Positions 25,095 through 34,055 of a DNA stretch of 64,000 bases are shown in pieces (within the stretch, counting starts at the first letter, position 1; each line of letters starts with the position of its first letter). The notes under the pieces are model-generated. The model saw only the letters and a program-made list of their open reading frames with translations. It was not told the origin of the DNA and made no database searches. The position numbers and the translations under genes are program-made. Source of the DNA: Candidatus Limimonas egerieequi (GTDB taxonomy: Bacteria > Bacillota > Clostridia > Oscillospirales > Acutalibacteraceae). The stretch covers positions 1-64,000 of the forward strand of contig JAGHVH010000010.1 of assembly GCA_018064455.1 (NCBI GenBank), in the 5' to 3' direction.

Positions 25095-26336
25095 GTGTTG
25101 GACAGGGTTATATTGCATTGCGACTGTAATAGCTTTTTTGCGTCTGTTGAGTGTGCAATGAGGCCAGAACTGTGGCAATATCCGGTCGCTGTTGCGGGCG
25201 ACCCAGAGAGCCGTCATGGCATCATTTTGGCAAAAAACGAGCTCGCCAAAAAAGCGGGTGTACAAACCGCTGAGCCTATATGGCAGGCGAAGCGTAAGTG
25301 TCCAAATCTCATCTGTGTATCAGCACACTTTGATGCTTATCACGACTTTTTTGAGAGGATTAACAAGATTTATCTCGATTATACGGACTTGGTTGAACCG
25401 TTCTCTATTGATGAGTCATTCCTTGATTTAACTGGCTGTATGCATCTTCACCCAGGCAAAACGCCACGGGATATTGCGGATGAATTACGCGAGCGCGTCA
25501 AGGCGGAACTCGGTATCACAATATCCGTCGGAGTCTCGTTTTGCAAGTTCTATGCCAAACTCGGCAGTGACTATAAAAAGCCCAATGCTACGACCGTTAT
25601 CGGTCGTGATGACATTGCGCGAATAGTCTATCCACTGCCGGTGTCTGACCTTCTTTTTGTTGGCCGAAAGGCGACAGAGGTGCTAAATATGCACGCTGTT
25701 TACAAGGTTGGGGAACTGGCGGCGCTAAGCCGTGATTACCTCTACCAGATACTTGGTAAACAGGGTGAGGGACTCTATGATTCAATCCATGGTTTTGATA
25801 TGGAACCAGTCCGTGATTTCTATGATTATATCGCGCCAAAATCCATTGGTAATAGCATGACTTTTAGGCGCGATTTGGTGGGTGAGCGAGAGGTCCGCTC
25901 CGGCATCTCCGCTCTCTCGGATTCGGTTGCATCACGCCTTCGCTTTGAGGGCTTTAAGGCAACTGTAATCCAGGTGCAAATAAGGGATCAGGATTTCAAA
26001 ACAATTCAGCGCCAGAGGAAACTTGATCACCCAACATACCTCCAAAAAGAGATTACAGAAGTGGCGATGGAACTGATTGGGGAAAACTGGAATTTCTCAG
26101 TACCTGTGAGGCTTTTGGGCGTTAGTGGCAACGAACTTGTGCCCGCTGACACAGAGTCTTTTGAGCAGATTTCACTTTTCGAACAACCAGAAAAAATTGA
26201 TACTCAAAAGCAGGGAAAACTTGAGGATGCAATGGCACAAATCCGTGAAAAATATGGTGTTACATCTATCAAGTTTGGCTATGTTGACGACAAGGAACTG
26301 GGTATAAAATATCCTCGTAAAACAGAAGAAAAATAA
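25095..26336 (+). CDS. dinB: DNA polymerase IV (Y family)
   Basis: A 413-residue translesion polymerase. The first catalytic Asp is in HCDCNSFFASVE, and the SIDESFLDLT motif provides the other acidic residues. The thumb and little-finger regions follow, and the C-terminus holds QISLFEQPEK, which resembles a beta-clamp binding motif (QxxLF). Start is GTG 25095 or TTG 25098; both follow AAAGGTGGTGAG, and the TTG has the better spacing. Own promoter and terminator, so it is probably monocistronic. Confidence 0.93.
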   Translation: MLDRVILHCDCNSFFASVECAMRPELWQYPVAVAGDPESRHGIILAKNELAKKAGVQTAEPIWQAKRKCPNLICVSAHFDAYHDFFERINKIYLDYTDLVEPFSIDESFLDLTGCMHLHPGKTPRDIADELRERVKAELGITISVGVSFCKFYAKLGSDYKKPNATTVIGRDDIARIVYPLPVSDLLFVGRKATEVLNMHAVYKVGELAALSRDYLYQILGKQGEGLYDSIHGFDMEPVRDFYDYIAPKSIGNSMTFRRDLVGEREVRSGISALSDSVASRLRFEGFKATVIQVQIRDQDFKTIQRQRKLDHPTYLQKEITEVAMELIGENWNFSVPVRLLGVSGNELVPADTESFEQISLFEQPEKIDTQKQGKLEDAMAQIREKYGVTSIKFGYVDDKELGIKYPRKTEEK

Positions 26337-26367
26337 GACCAACAAGCGGTTGCCTGTTGGTCTTTTT
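26336..26367. terminator. Bidirectional terminator between dinB and rnhA
   Basis: Stem AGACCAACA (26336-26344) / TGTTGGTCT (26355-26363) followed by TTTTAAT. It overlaps the dinB stop and lies just beyond the rnhA stop on the other strand. Confidence 0.82.
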
Positions 26368-26372
26368 AATCC

Positions 26373-26819
26373 TTATAGATATTGTTGATATGCGCCTACG
26401 GCGAGCTTGTCGCAACGCTCATTTTCAGGGTGGCCTGCATGTCCTTTGAGCCAAATTATCTGGAGCTCATGAGGCTCAATTAGCGTTAAAAGCTCATCCC
26501 AAAGTTCGATGTTTTGGGCTGGCTTTTTATCAGCTTTTCGCCATCCGTTTGCCTTCCAACTAGCAGCCCAACCCTTTTCAAGAGCGTTGGCTACGTATTG
26601 GGAGTCAGTATATAAAACAACGTGACATGGGCGTTTGAGCGCCTTGAATCCCTCTATGACAGCGGTGAGTTCCATCTTATTGTTTGTAGTTTCAGCCTCT
26701 CCGCCAGAAAACTCTTTTTCATAGTTTCCAGTACGGAGGATAGTGCCCCAGCCACCAGGGCCTGGGTTGCCACTACAGGCACCGTCTGTAAACATTTCAA
26801 CTTTTGTTAAGTCTGACAT
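26373..26819 (-). CDS. rnhA: Ribonuclease HI
   Basis: A 148-residue enzyme that removes RNA from RNA-DNA hybrids. The catalytic carboxylates appear in [16 protein letters not shown] (Asp), [13 protein letters not shown] (Glu), LYTDSQYV (Asp), and the [15 protein letters not shown] loop (His and the last Asp). Full length for the bacterial type 1 enzyme. Convergent with dinB and divergent from RNase J. Confidence 0.95.
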   Translation of the reverse strand: MSDLTKVEMFTDGACSGNPGPGGWGTILRTGNYEKEFSGGEAETTNNKMELTAVIEGFKALKRPCHVVLYTDSQYVANALEKGWAASWKANGWRKADKKPAQNIELWDELLTLIEPHELQIIWLKGHAGHPENERCDKLAVGAYQQYL

Positions 26820-26870
26820 TTAAATCACCGCAAATATCTTAACATATCACTTTAAGTTTGTGCAATAGTC

Positions 26871-26899
26871 TTGAAATATTTATATATATAATCTATAAT
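26871..26899 (+). promoter_or_regulatory. Promoter of the RNase J operon
   Basis: -35 TTGAAA (26871-26876), 17-base spacer, perfect -10 TATAAT (26894-26899). Drives rnj and probably the closely spaced genes to ftsH. Confidence 0.8.
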
Positions 26900-26973
26900 A
26901 AATTATCTATGATAAATATTATGGGGTATTGCCCCTCGAATTTATAAATTTACACTTTGGAAAGGACAGAAAA

Positions 26974-28653
26974 ATGTCATTAAATAAAACTTTTAAAATG
27001 CCTGTTCGCATTTCATTTCTCGGAGGAATAAATGAGATAGGCAAAAACATGACACTCTATGAGTATGACGGTGACATGTTTATCTTGGACTGCGGACTTG
27101 CATTCCCAGAAGCTGACATGCTCGGTGTCGATTTGGTTATTCCTGACTTTACATATGTTCAGCGCAATGCGGATAAGATTAAGGGTGTTATTATCACCCA
27201 CGGACATGAGGATCACATCGGCGCACTTGCATATCTTTTGAAAGAAGTCAACGTACCAGTTTACAGCACAGCGCTTACAATTGGTCTTATTGAGAACAAA
27301 CTTCGTGAACACGGAATTCTCGATGCTTGCTCACTCAATGTCATCAAACCAGGTGACCGCTTTAACCTTGGTAAGTTTGAAATTGAGGCAATTCACGTAA
27401 ACCACTCAATTCCAGATGCTGTTGCATTCGCAATTCGTTGTGAGGCTGGCACGATTGTCCAGACAGGCGACTTTAAAATCGATACAACACCAATTGATGG
27501 TCAGATGATTGACCTTGCACGCTTTGCCGAGATAGGCAAAGAGGGCGTGCTTTGCTACCTCGCTGATTCAACCAACGCGGAAAAGGTTGGATACTCAGCA
27601 TCTGAGCGTACAGTAGGTCATGCATTTGAAACTCTCTTCCGTATGGCTGGCAAGCGTCGCATCATTGTTGCGACATTCGCTTCCAACATACACCGCGTTC
27701 AGCAGATTATTAACGAGGCAGCGCTCAACAACCGTAAGGTTGCTCTCTCTGGTCGAAGCCTTGAAAACGTTATCGCTGTTGGTCAAGAACTTGGATATCT
27801 TGATGTCCCAGAGGGACTTATCATTCCACTTGATGAGATTAACAACTATGAGCCATGGCAACTCCTCCTTGTTACCACAGGTAGCCAGGGCGAGCCTTTG
27901 TCAGCTCTTTCAAGAATTGCTTTCCAGGACCACAGGAAGGTAAATATTTCTGCAAATGACTACGTTATCATTTCAGCAAAGCCAATTCCTGGTAATGAAA
28001 AGTCAGTGAGCAAGGTTGTAAACGAACTCATGCGCCATGGTGCAGAGGTCGTATATGAGAGCATGTACGATGTTCACGTATCAGGCCACGCATGCCAAGA
28101 GGAACTTAAACTTATGCTTGCGCTTGTTCATCCACGTTACTTTATCCCAGTTCACGGCGAGCAAAAGCATCTTTCAAATCATGCAATGCTCGCGAACTTA
28201 ATGGGTATGCCAAGTAGGGATATTATCATTCCAGAAAACGGCAAGACCGTTGAGGTCTGCGATGGAATGTTCCACGAGAATGGAATGGTACCTGCTGGCA
28301 AGGTATTTGTCGACGGTAGTGGCGTCGGCGACGTTGGACAGGTTGTACTTCGTGACAGGACCAAGCTTTCACAGGATGGTCTTATCACTGTTGTACTTAC
28401 AATTGATTCGGCATCTGGCGAAGTAATCGCCGGTCCAGATATCGTTTCACGTGGATTTGTATATGTACGTGAATCAGAGGAAATCATGGATGAGATGAAA
28501 ACTGTTGCTCGTGAGGCAACAGAGGATTGCATCGCGAATGACATTCGCGATTGGACATCTATCAAGTCTAGCATTAGGGATGGCATAGGACAACTCGTAT
28601 ACGAGCGCACAAGACGTAGTCCTATGATTCTTCCAATCATTATGGAGGTTTAG
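26974..28653 (+). CDS. rnj: Ribonuclease J
   Basis: A 559-residue metallo-beta-lactamase/beta-CASP ribonuclease that performs 5'-3' exo- and endonucleolytic mRNA decay and rRNA maturation. Zinc motif THGHEDHIGAL is intact, as are GGINEIGKNM at the N-terminus and the downstream GDFKID and SGHA segments. Full length. I chose ATG 26974 because it follows GGAAAGGA; the in-frame upstream ATG at 26929 has no ribosome site. The gdpP start follows its stop after 2 bases. Confidence 0.94.
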   Translation: MSLNKTFKMPVRISFLGGINEIGKNMTLYEYDGDMFILDCGLAFPEADMLGVDLVIPDFTYVQRNADKIKGVIITHGHEDHIGALAYLLKEVNVPVYSTALTIGLIENKLREHGILDACSLNVIKPGDRFNLGKFEIEAIHVNHSIPDAVAFAIRCEAGTIVQTGDFKIDTTPIDGQMIDLARFAEIGKEGVLCYLADSTNAEKVGYSASERTVGHAFETLFRMAGKRRIIVATFASNIHRVQQIINEAALNNRKVALSGRSLENVIAVGQELGYLDVPEGLIIPLDEINNYEPWQLLLVTTGSQGEPLSALSRIAFQDHRKVNISANDYVIISAKPIPGNEKSVSKVVNELMRHGAEVVYESMYDVHVSGHACQEELKLMLALVHPRYFIPVHGEQKHLSNHAMLANLMGMPSRDIIIPENGKTVEVCDGMFHENGMVPAGKVFVDGSGVGDVGQVVLRDRTKLSQDGLITVVLTIDSASGEVIAGPDIVSRGFVYVRESEEIMDEMKTVAREATEDCIANDIRDWTSIKSSIRDGIGQLVYERTRRSPMILPIIMEV

Positions 28654-28655
28654 TA

Positions 28656-30593
28656 GTGAAGACTGTATTTTCCGTTGTTTGCGTAATAGCTGCAGCTCTT
28701 TCAACTATCTATATGTTCTCAGTAAATTATACCGTTGGTATGATTCAGGCACTTGTATTCTTGTGCCTCTGTCTTGCCGGCTTAATTATCTATGCCTTCA
28801 AGACAACATCGCTTAAGAGGTCTGTTAAGCGCGCATCAAAGTATTTTGATAATGAGGAAAATACTGAGCGTCCATTCCCAGCAATAGTTTGTAGTGAAGA
28901 TGGAGAAATCCTCTGGTATAACAAGGCGTTTGGTAACGATGTTCTTAGCACTGGTCTTGTTAAGCAGGGATACATCAGTGAATTTATCGGTGATATTTCT
29001 CTTCCAACTCTATTCACTGCCAAGGATGGCACTAGCATTACTTACCTTGATAGAAAATACACAGTTTACTGTGACAACATAGGCGATAGTAAGCCGACAT
29101 ATTGTCTATTCTTTATCGACAATACTGAAATTAAAACGCTCGCCGAGGAGTACGAGCACACACGCCCAGTAGTTTTGCAGATGAAAATCGACAACCTCGA
29201 AGAGGTATATCAAAACTACAAGCACAGTGAGTGCGAGGTAATAAGCGGCGAGCTTGAGAACATCCTTGAGGAATGGGTGTCGAAGTATTCGAGTGTATTC
29301 CGCAAGGTTGGTAGTGGTAAGTACGTAATGGTACTTGAGGAGCGTGGACTTGACGAGATAATCGAGAACAAGTTCGATATTCTCAGGACAATACGTGACT
29401 ATAAGTATGGTAACAACCCAGTTAACATAACCTTGTCGATTGGTGTGGGTCACGGTGGCACATATTCTCAGTGCGATGACTATTCAAAGCAGGCTCTTGA
29501 GATGTCTCAGAGCCGTGGCGGTGACCAAGCAACAGTTAACAATGAGGGAGACCTCAAGTTCTATGGTGGTCTGTCCCAAGGTTCTACCACACATTCCAAG
29601 ATTAAAGCCCGTATTATGGCATCAGCTTTCGCTGATCATATCGGTAATGCGGATACAGTATTTGTCATGGGTCACTGTTTCTCAGACCTTGACAGTGTGG
29701 GCGCCGCAGTAGGCGTATACGAGATGGCAAGAGCACTAAATAAGCATTGCTACATTGTCTGCGACAAAGAGAAGTCAATGGCCAAGCAACTTATTGAGCA
29801 ACTCTCAGCATCGTCACTTCCAAATGTGTTTATCAATGGGCAGACGGCTGCTGATTTTTGCACATCTAAGAGCCTTCTCGTTGTAGTAGATACTCACCGT
29901 GCAGAGTCGCTTGAGTATCCGGATCTCTTTACCAAGTTCGAAAAGGTCGCTGTTATCGATCACCATCGTCGAACAGCGAACTATATTAGCAACGCCGTTC
30001 TCTATTATGATGAATCTAACGCTTCATCTGCATGTGAGATGGTAACTGAGCTTTTGCAGTACATCCCAGCAAAGGTTGAACTCAAGCCAGAAAGTGCAGA
30101 GGCACTTCTTTCTGGCATCATGCTCGACACACGTAACTTTGTGCTTTCAACTGGTGCACGTACTTTTGAAGCTGCAGCATACCTCAAGGGAATAGGCGCT
30201 GATACAGTCTCGGTTAAGCAACTTTTTGCAAACAACTTTGAAAGTTACAAGAACAAGAATGCAATCGTATCGACTGCAGTAACTTACAAGGGTTGTGCAG
30301 TTGCGGTTGCAACAGAGCACTTTGATGATATCCGCATCATAGCATCCCAAGTAGCAAACGAGTTACTTAATGTTGTTGGTGTTAAGTCATCATACGTTCT
30401 CTTTGAGGAGAACAATCAAATAAATATCTCTGCACGCTCTCTTGGCGAGATGAATGTTCAAGTTATTATGGAGTCACTTGGCGGTGGCGGACACCTTACA
30501 ATGGCCGCAACCCAGATACCAGATGTCACAATGGGCGATGCAGTTGTAAAACTTGAAAATGCAATCAATCAATATTTTGAGGAGAACAAATAA
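28656..30593 (+). CDS. gdpP: Cyclic-di-AMP phosphodiesterase
   Basis: A 645-residue membrane protein with the GdpP order: two N-terminal hydrophobic segments (residues ~4-50), a PAS domain (starting near [17 protein letters not shown]), a degenerate GGDEF domain (no GGDEF motif; GRGG-like SRGGDQATV), then DHH ([13 protein letters not shown] and AVIDHHRR) and DHHA1 ([11 protein letters not shown]). Known members hydrolyse c-di-AMP and control turgor and wall homeostasis. GTG start, 6 bases after GGAGGT. Ends in TAATG shared with rplI. Confidence 0.94.
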   Translation: MKTVFSVVCVIAAALSTIYMFSVNYTVGMIQALVFLCLCLAGLIIYAFKTTSLKRSVKRASKYFDNEENTERPFPAIVCSEDGEILWYNKAFGNDVLSTGLVKQGYISEFIGDISLPTLFTAKDGTSITYLDRKYTVYCDNIGDSKPTYCLFFIDNTEIKTLAEEYEHTRPVVLQMKIDNLEEVYQNYKHSECEVISGELENILEEWVSKYSSVFRKVGSGKYVMVLEERGLDEIIENKFDILRTIRDYKYGNNPVNITLSIGVGHGGTYSQCDDYSKQALEMSQSRGGDQATVNNEGDLKFYGGLSQGSTTHSKIKARIMASAFADHIGNADTVFVMGHCFSDLDSVGAAVGVYEMARALNKHCYIVCDKEKSMAKQLIEQLSASSLPNVFINGQTAADFCTSKSLLVVVDTHRAESLEYPDLFTKFEKVAVIDHHRRTANYISNAVLYYDESNASSACEMVTELLQYIPAKVELKPESAEALLSGIMLDTRNFVLSTGARTFEAAAYLKGIGADTVSVKQLFANNFESYKNKNAIVSTAVTYKGCAVAVATEHFDDIRIIASQVANELLNVVGVKSSYVLFEENNQINISARSLGEMNVQVIMESLGGGGHLTMAATQIPDVTMGDAVVKLENAINQYFEENK

Positions 30594-31036
30594 TGAAAGT
30601 TATACTTAAGGAAGATGTAAAAGGCCTTGGCAAGAAAGGCGATATGGTAAATGCTTCAGATGGATATGCTAGAAACTTCCTTTTCCCAAAGAATCTTGCA
30701 GTTGAGGCAAATGCTCAGAATGTAACTGAAAAGAACAATGCCGATGCATCAAAGCAGTTCAAATATGATACAGAAAAGGCAGAGGCACAGGCTTGTGCAG
30801 ACAAGCTTGAGGGTCAGATCCTCAAGATGACTGCAAAGGCAGGCAAAGCAGGTAAACTCTTTGGCTCAGTTACAGCAAAGGAGATTGCTGCCAAGATTAA
30901 GTCTGACTATGCTATCGATGTTGATAAGCGCAAGATAACAGCTCCTGAAATCAAAGCATTTGGTACATACAATGTATCAGTTAAATTGTTCGAAGGCGTT
31001 AAAGCTGACCTTAAAGTACAGGTCGTTGAGGAATAA
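30593..31036 (+). CDS. rplI: 50S ribosomal protein L9
   Basis: A 147-residue ribosomal protein. N-terminal rRNA-binding domain [19 protein letters not shown] with the conserved [13 protein letters not shown], then the long helix and the C-terminal domain. Overlaps gdpP by one base and is 2 bases from dnaB, the usual Firmicute arrangement gdpP-rplI-dnaB. Confidence 0.97.
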   Translation: MKVILKEDVKGLGKKGDMVNASDGYARNFLFPKNLAVEANAQNVTEKNNADASKQFKYDTEKAEAQACADKLEGQILKMTAKAGKAGKLFGSVTAKEIAAKIKSDYAIDVDKRKITAPEIKAFGTYNVSVKLFEGVKADLKVQVVEE

Positions 31037-31038
31037 CT

Positions 31039-32412
31039 ATGGAAAACTATGAGATTAATTTGCCTTATAGCCTAGAGGCTGAGCAGGCAGTGCTTGGATC
31101 AATACTTATTGATCCATCATGCCTTGAACTCATTCAGTCAAAAGGCTTTAGTCCTGAATACTTCTTTAGGACAGAGCACAAGGCGATATTTAATGCGATG
31201 CTTAAAATTCAAGCACTCAGCCAAACTATCGATCCGCTCCTTGTCCTCGAGAACTTAAAAGCCGATCCAAGTTTTGATGAGGCTGCTGGTAAGAATTACC
31301 TTTTTGAACTCTCACAGGTAGTTCCATCAACAGCCAATGTTGAGTCATATGCCAAAATCATTAAGGACAAGTTCTTCACAAGAACACTTATCAATGTTTC
31401 TCGTGAGATCCTTAATGATGCAACATCTGGCGACATTGGCGCAGAGGTTCTCCTTAACAGTGCCGAGCAGAAGATTTATGATATCCGTCAGGGCAAGACA
31501 TCTAACGATGTTGCAAAACTTGCTGATGTCATCACAGATACTGTTTATGACAGACTTGAAAAACTTAATTCACCAGATCCAGCGGTTCGTGATCAGTTCA
31601 AAGGTTTCACAACTGGCTTTAGTGACCTTGACCGTTTGACATCTGGACTTAACAAAGCGGACCTTATCATCGTTGGTGCTCGTCCTGCAATGGGTAAGAC
31701 ATCATTTGCTCTTAACCTTGCGCGTAATGCTTCCGTTCTAGCTGGCAAGAAGGTACTCTTCTTCTCACTTGAAATGACCAAAGAACAGCTTGCAATGCGT
31801 GTTGTTTCAACAGAGGCACGTATCCGTGGTAACAAGATGAGAACTGGTCAACTTGATGAAGGCGATTGGCTTCGCCTTTCAACAGCAGCAGAGGCATTCG
31901 CAAACTGCGAACTCTATTTTGATGACACATCAAATATCACAGTAAACGAAATGAAGGCAAAGGTTCGCCGTTTACGTGATGTTGATTTGGTTGTTGTCGA
32001 CTACTTACAGCTCATGAAATCAAATACTAGAACAGAATCTCGTGTTCAGGAAGTATCTGAAATCACACGTAACTTAAAGCTTATGGCCAAGGATTTGAAT
32101 ATCCCAGTAGTTGTACTAGCACAGCTCTCTCGTGGTACTGAGGGACATGGCGTTAGAAACCATAGGCCACAGCTTGCAGACCTTCGTGAATCAGGTTCTA
32201 TCGAGCAGGATGCTGATATCGTTCTTATGCTCTATCGTGAGGACTACTATGCTGACGATACAGAAGGCGATATAGAGAAGGCAGTTGATACTGTTGATAT
32301 TATTGTTGCCAAGAACCGTCATGGTGCTACTGGCACAGTAACTCTTGGCTGGAACAGTGATTACACATTGTTCTCGACAATTGAAGAAAGGGACTTTAAT
32401 GAGCCATTCTGA
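31039..32412 (+). CDS. dnaB: Replicative DNA helicase
   Basis: A 457-residue hexameric helicase. The N-terminal DnaB domain begins LPYSLEAEQAVLGSIL. The RecA-like motor carries Walker A GARPAMGKTSFALN, Walker B VVVDYLQLM and the arginine-finger region LRESGSIEQDADIV. Full length, with no intein. It unwinds DNA at the replication fork. Overlaps the start of tilS by 14 bases. Confidence 0.97.
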   Translation: MENYEINLPYSLEAEQAVLGSILIDPSCLELIQSKGFSPEYFFRTEHKAIFNAMLKIQALSQTIDPLLVLENLKADPSFDEAAGKNYLFELSQVVPSTANVESYAKIIKDKFFTRTLINVSREILNDATSGDIGAEVLLNSAEQKIYDIRQGKTSNDVAKLADVITDTVYDRLEKLNSPDPAVRDQFKGFTTGFSDLDRLTSGLNKADLIIVGARPAMGKTSFALNLARNASVLAGKKVLFFSLEMTKEQLAMRVVSTEARIRGNKMRTGQLDEGDWLRLSTAAEAFANCELYFDDTSNITVNEMKAKVRRLRDVDLVVVDYLQLMKSNTRTESRVQEVSEITRNLKLMAKDLNIPVVVLAQLSRGTEGHGVRNHRPQLADLRESGSIEQDADIVLMLYREDYYADDTEGDIEKAVDTVDIIVAKNRHGATGTVTLGWNSDYTLFSTIEERDFNEPF

Positions 32413-33466
32413 TTTTCTAGAGAAGGCAACAACCTCAATTGAGCGTTACCACATGCTAAGCCATGGCGACACTGTAATTGTTGGCCTTTCAGGCGGTGCT
32501 GATTCAACGGCACTTTTGTACCTTCTAAATGATTTGAAAATGGAATATAACCTGACACTTATTGCTGCGCACTTAAATCACGGCATTCGCGGGGCGGAGG
32601 CCGATAGGGACGAGCGTTTTTGCAAGGAACTGTGTAAAAAGCTTGGTATTCAGATATACGCTTTTCACATTGATATTCCATCCCTTGCAAAAGAGCGAGG
32701 CGTGTCAGAGGAAGTTGCGGGGCGTGACGCTCGCTACGAGTTCTTCACCGGCCTTGCCGGTGAGCGTGGTAAGATAGCGACGGCTCACAACGCACAGGAC
32801 AGTGTGGAGACACTGATGCTCAATCTCTGTCGTGGCACAGGCCTTCGTGGTCTCACTGGTATTCCACCAGTAAGGACTATTGCACATCCTGTTGGATGCC
32901 ACGGAGACGAGATTGTCGACCTAGACTGTGGCGGCGAATGCGCCACATGCAAGGGCAACTGTGGAGCAAACATAGTTGATACTCTTGTTATTCGTCCACT
33001 CATCGAATGTACGAGAGAGGACATAGAAGAATATCTTTCTTCTAAAAGTCAGGACTTCGTCACTGATTCAACGAATTTAGAGGATGACTACACGCGAAAT
33101 CGCGTTCGTCATAACATCATCCCAGAACTCCTCAAAGTCAACGAGAATGCCATAGGCAATATCACTCGTTGCCTTGATACGATAAGGGATGATAGCGCGT
33201 TTATCGAACGTGCAGCCGATGAACTCCTATCATCGGCACGCCACGGCGACACATACGACGTGAGGACGCTTCAAGCTGCCGACAAGGCCATCTTGACACG
33301 CGCCATTTCCATGCTCATACATGACGCCTGTGGTACATACCCAGAGAAAGTACATATCATGAAAGTCATTGATATGATGAATGTTGGTCGTACAGACCAA
33401 GTGCAAGTTCCATCAGGCGCATTTGCGCGAGTTGAAAAAGGAAAATTATTTATTAAATTGAAATAG
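32399..33466 (+). CDS. tilS: tRNA(Ile)-lysidine synthase with Cys-rich insertion
   Basis: A 355-residue enzyme that converts the wobble C of tRNA-Ile(CAU) to lysidine using ATP and lysine. The PP-loop is VGLSGGADSTALLYLL, with the family motifs HLNHGIRGAEADRDE and TAHNAQDSVETLMLNL. Between GLTGIPP and RPLIE an extra stretch contains Cys167, 177, 181, 184 and 188 (C-x9-C-x3-C-x2-C-x3-C). It is shorter than many TilS proteins and appears to lack the last C-terminal domain. ATG 32399 follows GAAGAAAGGGA and overlaps dnaB by 14 bases; an upstream ATG at 32345 lies deep inside dnaB. Confidence 0.93.
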   Translation: MSHSDFLEKATTSIERYHMLSHGDTVIVGLSGGADSTALLYLLNDLKMEYNLTLIAAHLNHGIRGAEADRDERFCKELCKKLGIQIYAFHIDIPSLAKERGVSEEVAGRDARYEFFTGLAGERGKIATAHNAQDSVETLMLNLCRGTGLRGLTGIPPVRTIAHPVGCHGDEIVDLDCGGECATCKGNCGANIVDTLVIRPLIECTREDIEEYLSSKSQDFVTDSTNLEDDYTRNRVRHNIIPELLKVNENAIGNITRCLDTIRDDSAFIERAADELLSSARHGDTYDVRTLQAADKAILTRAISMLIHDACGTYPEKVHIMKVIDMMNVGRTDQVQVPSGAFARVEKGKLFIKLK

Positions 33467-33476
33467 GTGGGTAAAA

Positions 33477-34031
33477 ATGTTCAGCGAAAATATGAATGAT
33501 GATGTAAAAGAGGTGCTCCTTACCGAGGAGCAGATTCACGAAATCGTAGAGGGCCTTGGTAAAAAGATTACTGAGGACTACAGAGGCAAGAACTTGGTAC
33601 TTGTAAGCGTACTCAAGGGCTCAGTTGTATTTATGGCTGACCTTATGCGCGCAATTGACCTTCCTTGTTCTATCGACTTTATGGTAGTTTCAAGTTATGG
33701 CGCAGGTACAGAGAGCTCTGGTGTTGTTAAAATCATCAAGGACCTTGATGCGGACCTTAGAGGTGTTGACCTCCTTATCGTTGAGGACATCCTTGACACG
33801 GGTAGAACACTTTCTTCTCTTATCAAGATTCTTAAGATGAGAAATCCAAACTCAGTTAAAATTTGTACATTCCTCGATAAGCCTGAGCGCAGGCTCGCTG
33901 ACATTTCTGCTGATTACGTTGGTGCATGTGTACCAGATGAATTCGTAGTAGGCTATGGTCTTGACTACGATGAAATATACAGAAATATACCTTATCTTGG
34001 CGTTTTAAAGCCAGAAGTTTATTCTAAATAA
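33477..34031 (+). CDS. hpt: Hypoxanthine phosphoribosyltransferase
   Basis: A 184-residue purine salvage enzyme that makes IMP or GMP from hypoxanthine or guanine and PRPP. The PRPP loop is LLIVEDILDTGRTLSSL, and KGSVVFMADLMRAI is the other conserved segment. Located between tilS and ftsH, the usual Firmicute order. ATG follows AGGTGGGTAAAA. Confidence 0.96.
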   Translation: MFSENMNDDVKEVLLTEEQIHEIVEGLGKKITEDYRGKNLVLVSVLKGSVVFMADLMRAIDLPCSIDFMVVSSYGAGTESSGVVKIIKDLDADLRGVDLLIVEDILDTGRTLSSLIKILKMRNPNSVKICTFLDKPERRLADISADYVGACVPDEFVVGYGLDYDEIYRNIPYLGVLKPEVYSK

Positions 34032-34055
34032 TCCCAAAGAGAAGGAGGGATAACG

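Noticed and set aside
24576-25265. A 229-codon open frame on the minus strand opposite the acyl-CoA synthetase and dinB
   Set aside because: It overlaps two well-supported genes, the terminator and the dinB promoter, has no ribosome site, and its translation is Cys/His/Leu-rich like a shadow frame.
26929-26973. Upstream in-frame ATG for RNase J
   Set aside because: No ribosome site and only 30 bases after the -10 box; the ATG at 26974 has GGAAAGGA and gives the normal N-terminus.
32345-32398. Upstream start for TilS inside dnaB
   Set aside because: Would overlap dnaB by 68 bases and adds residues not seen in TilS; the ATG at 32399 has a good ribosome site.
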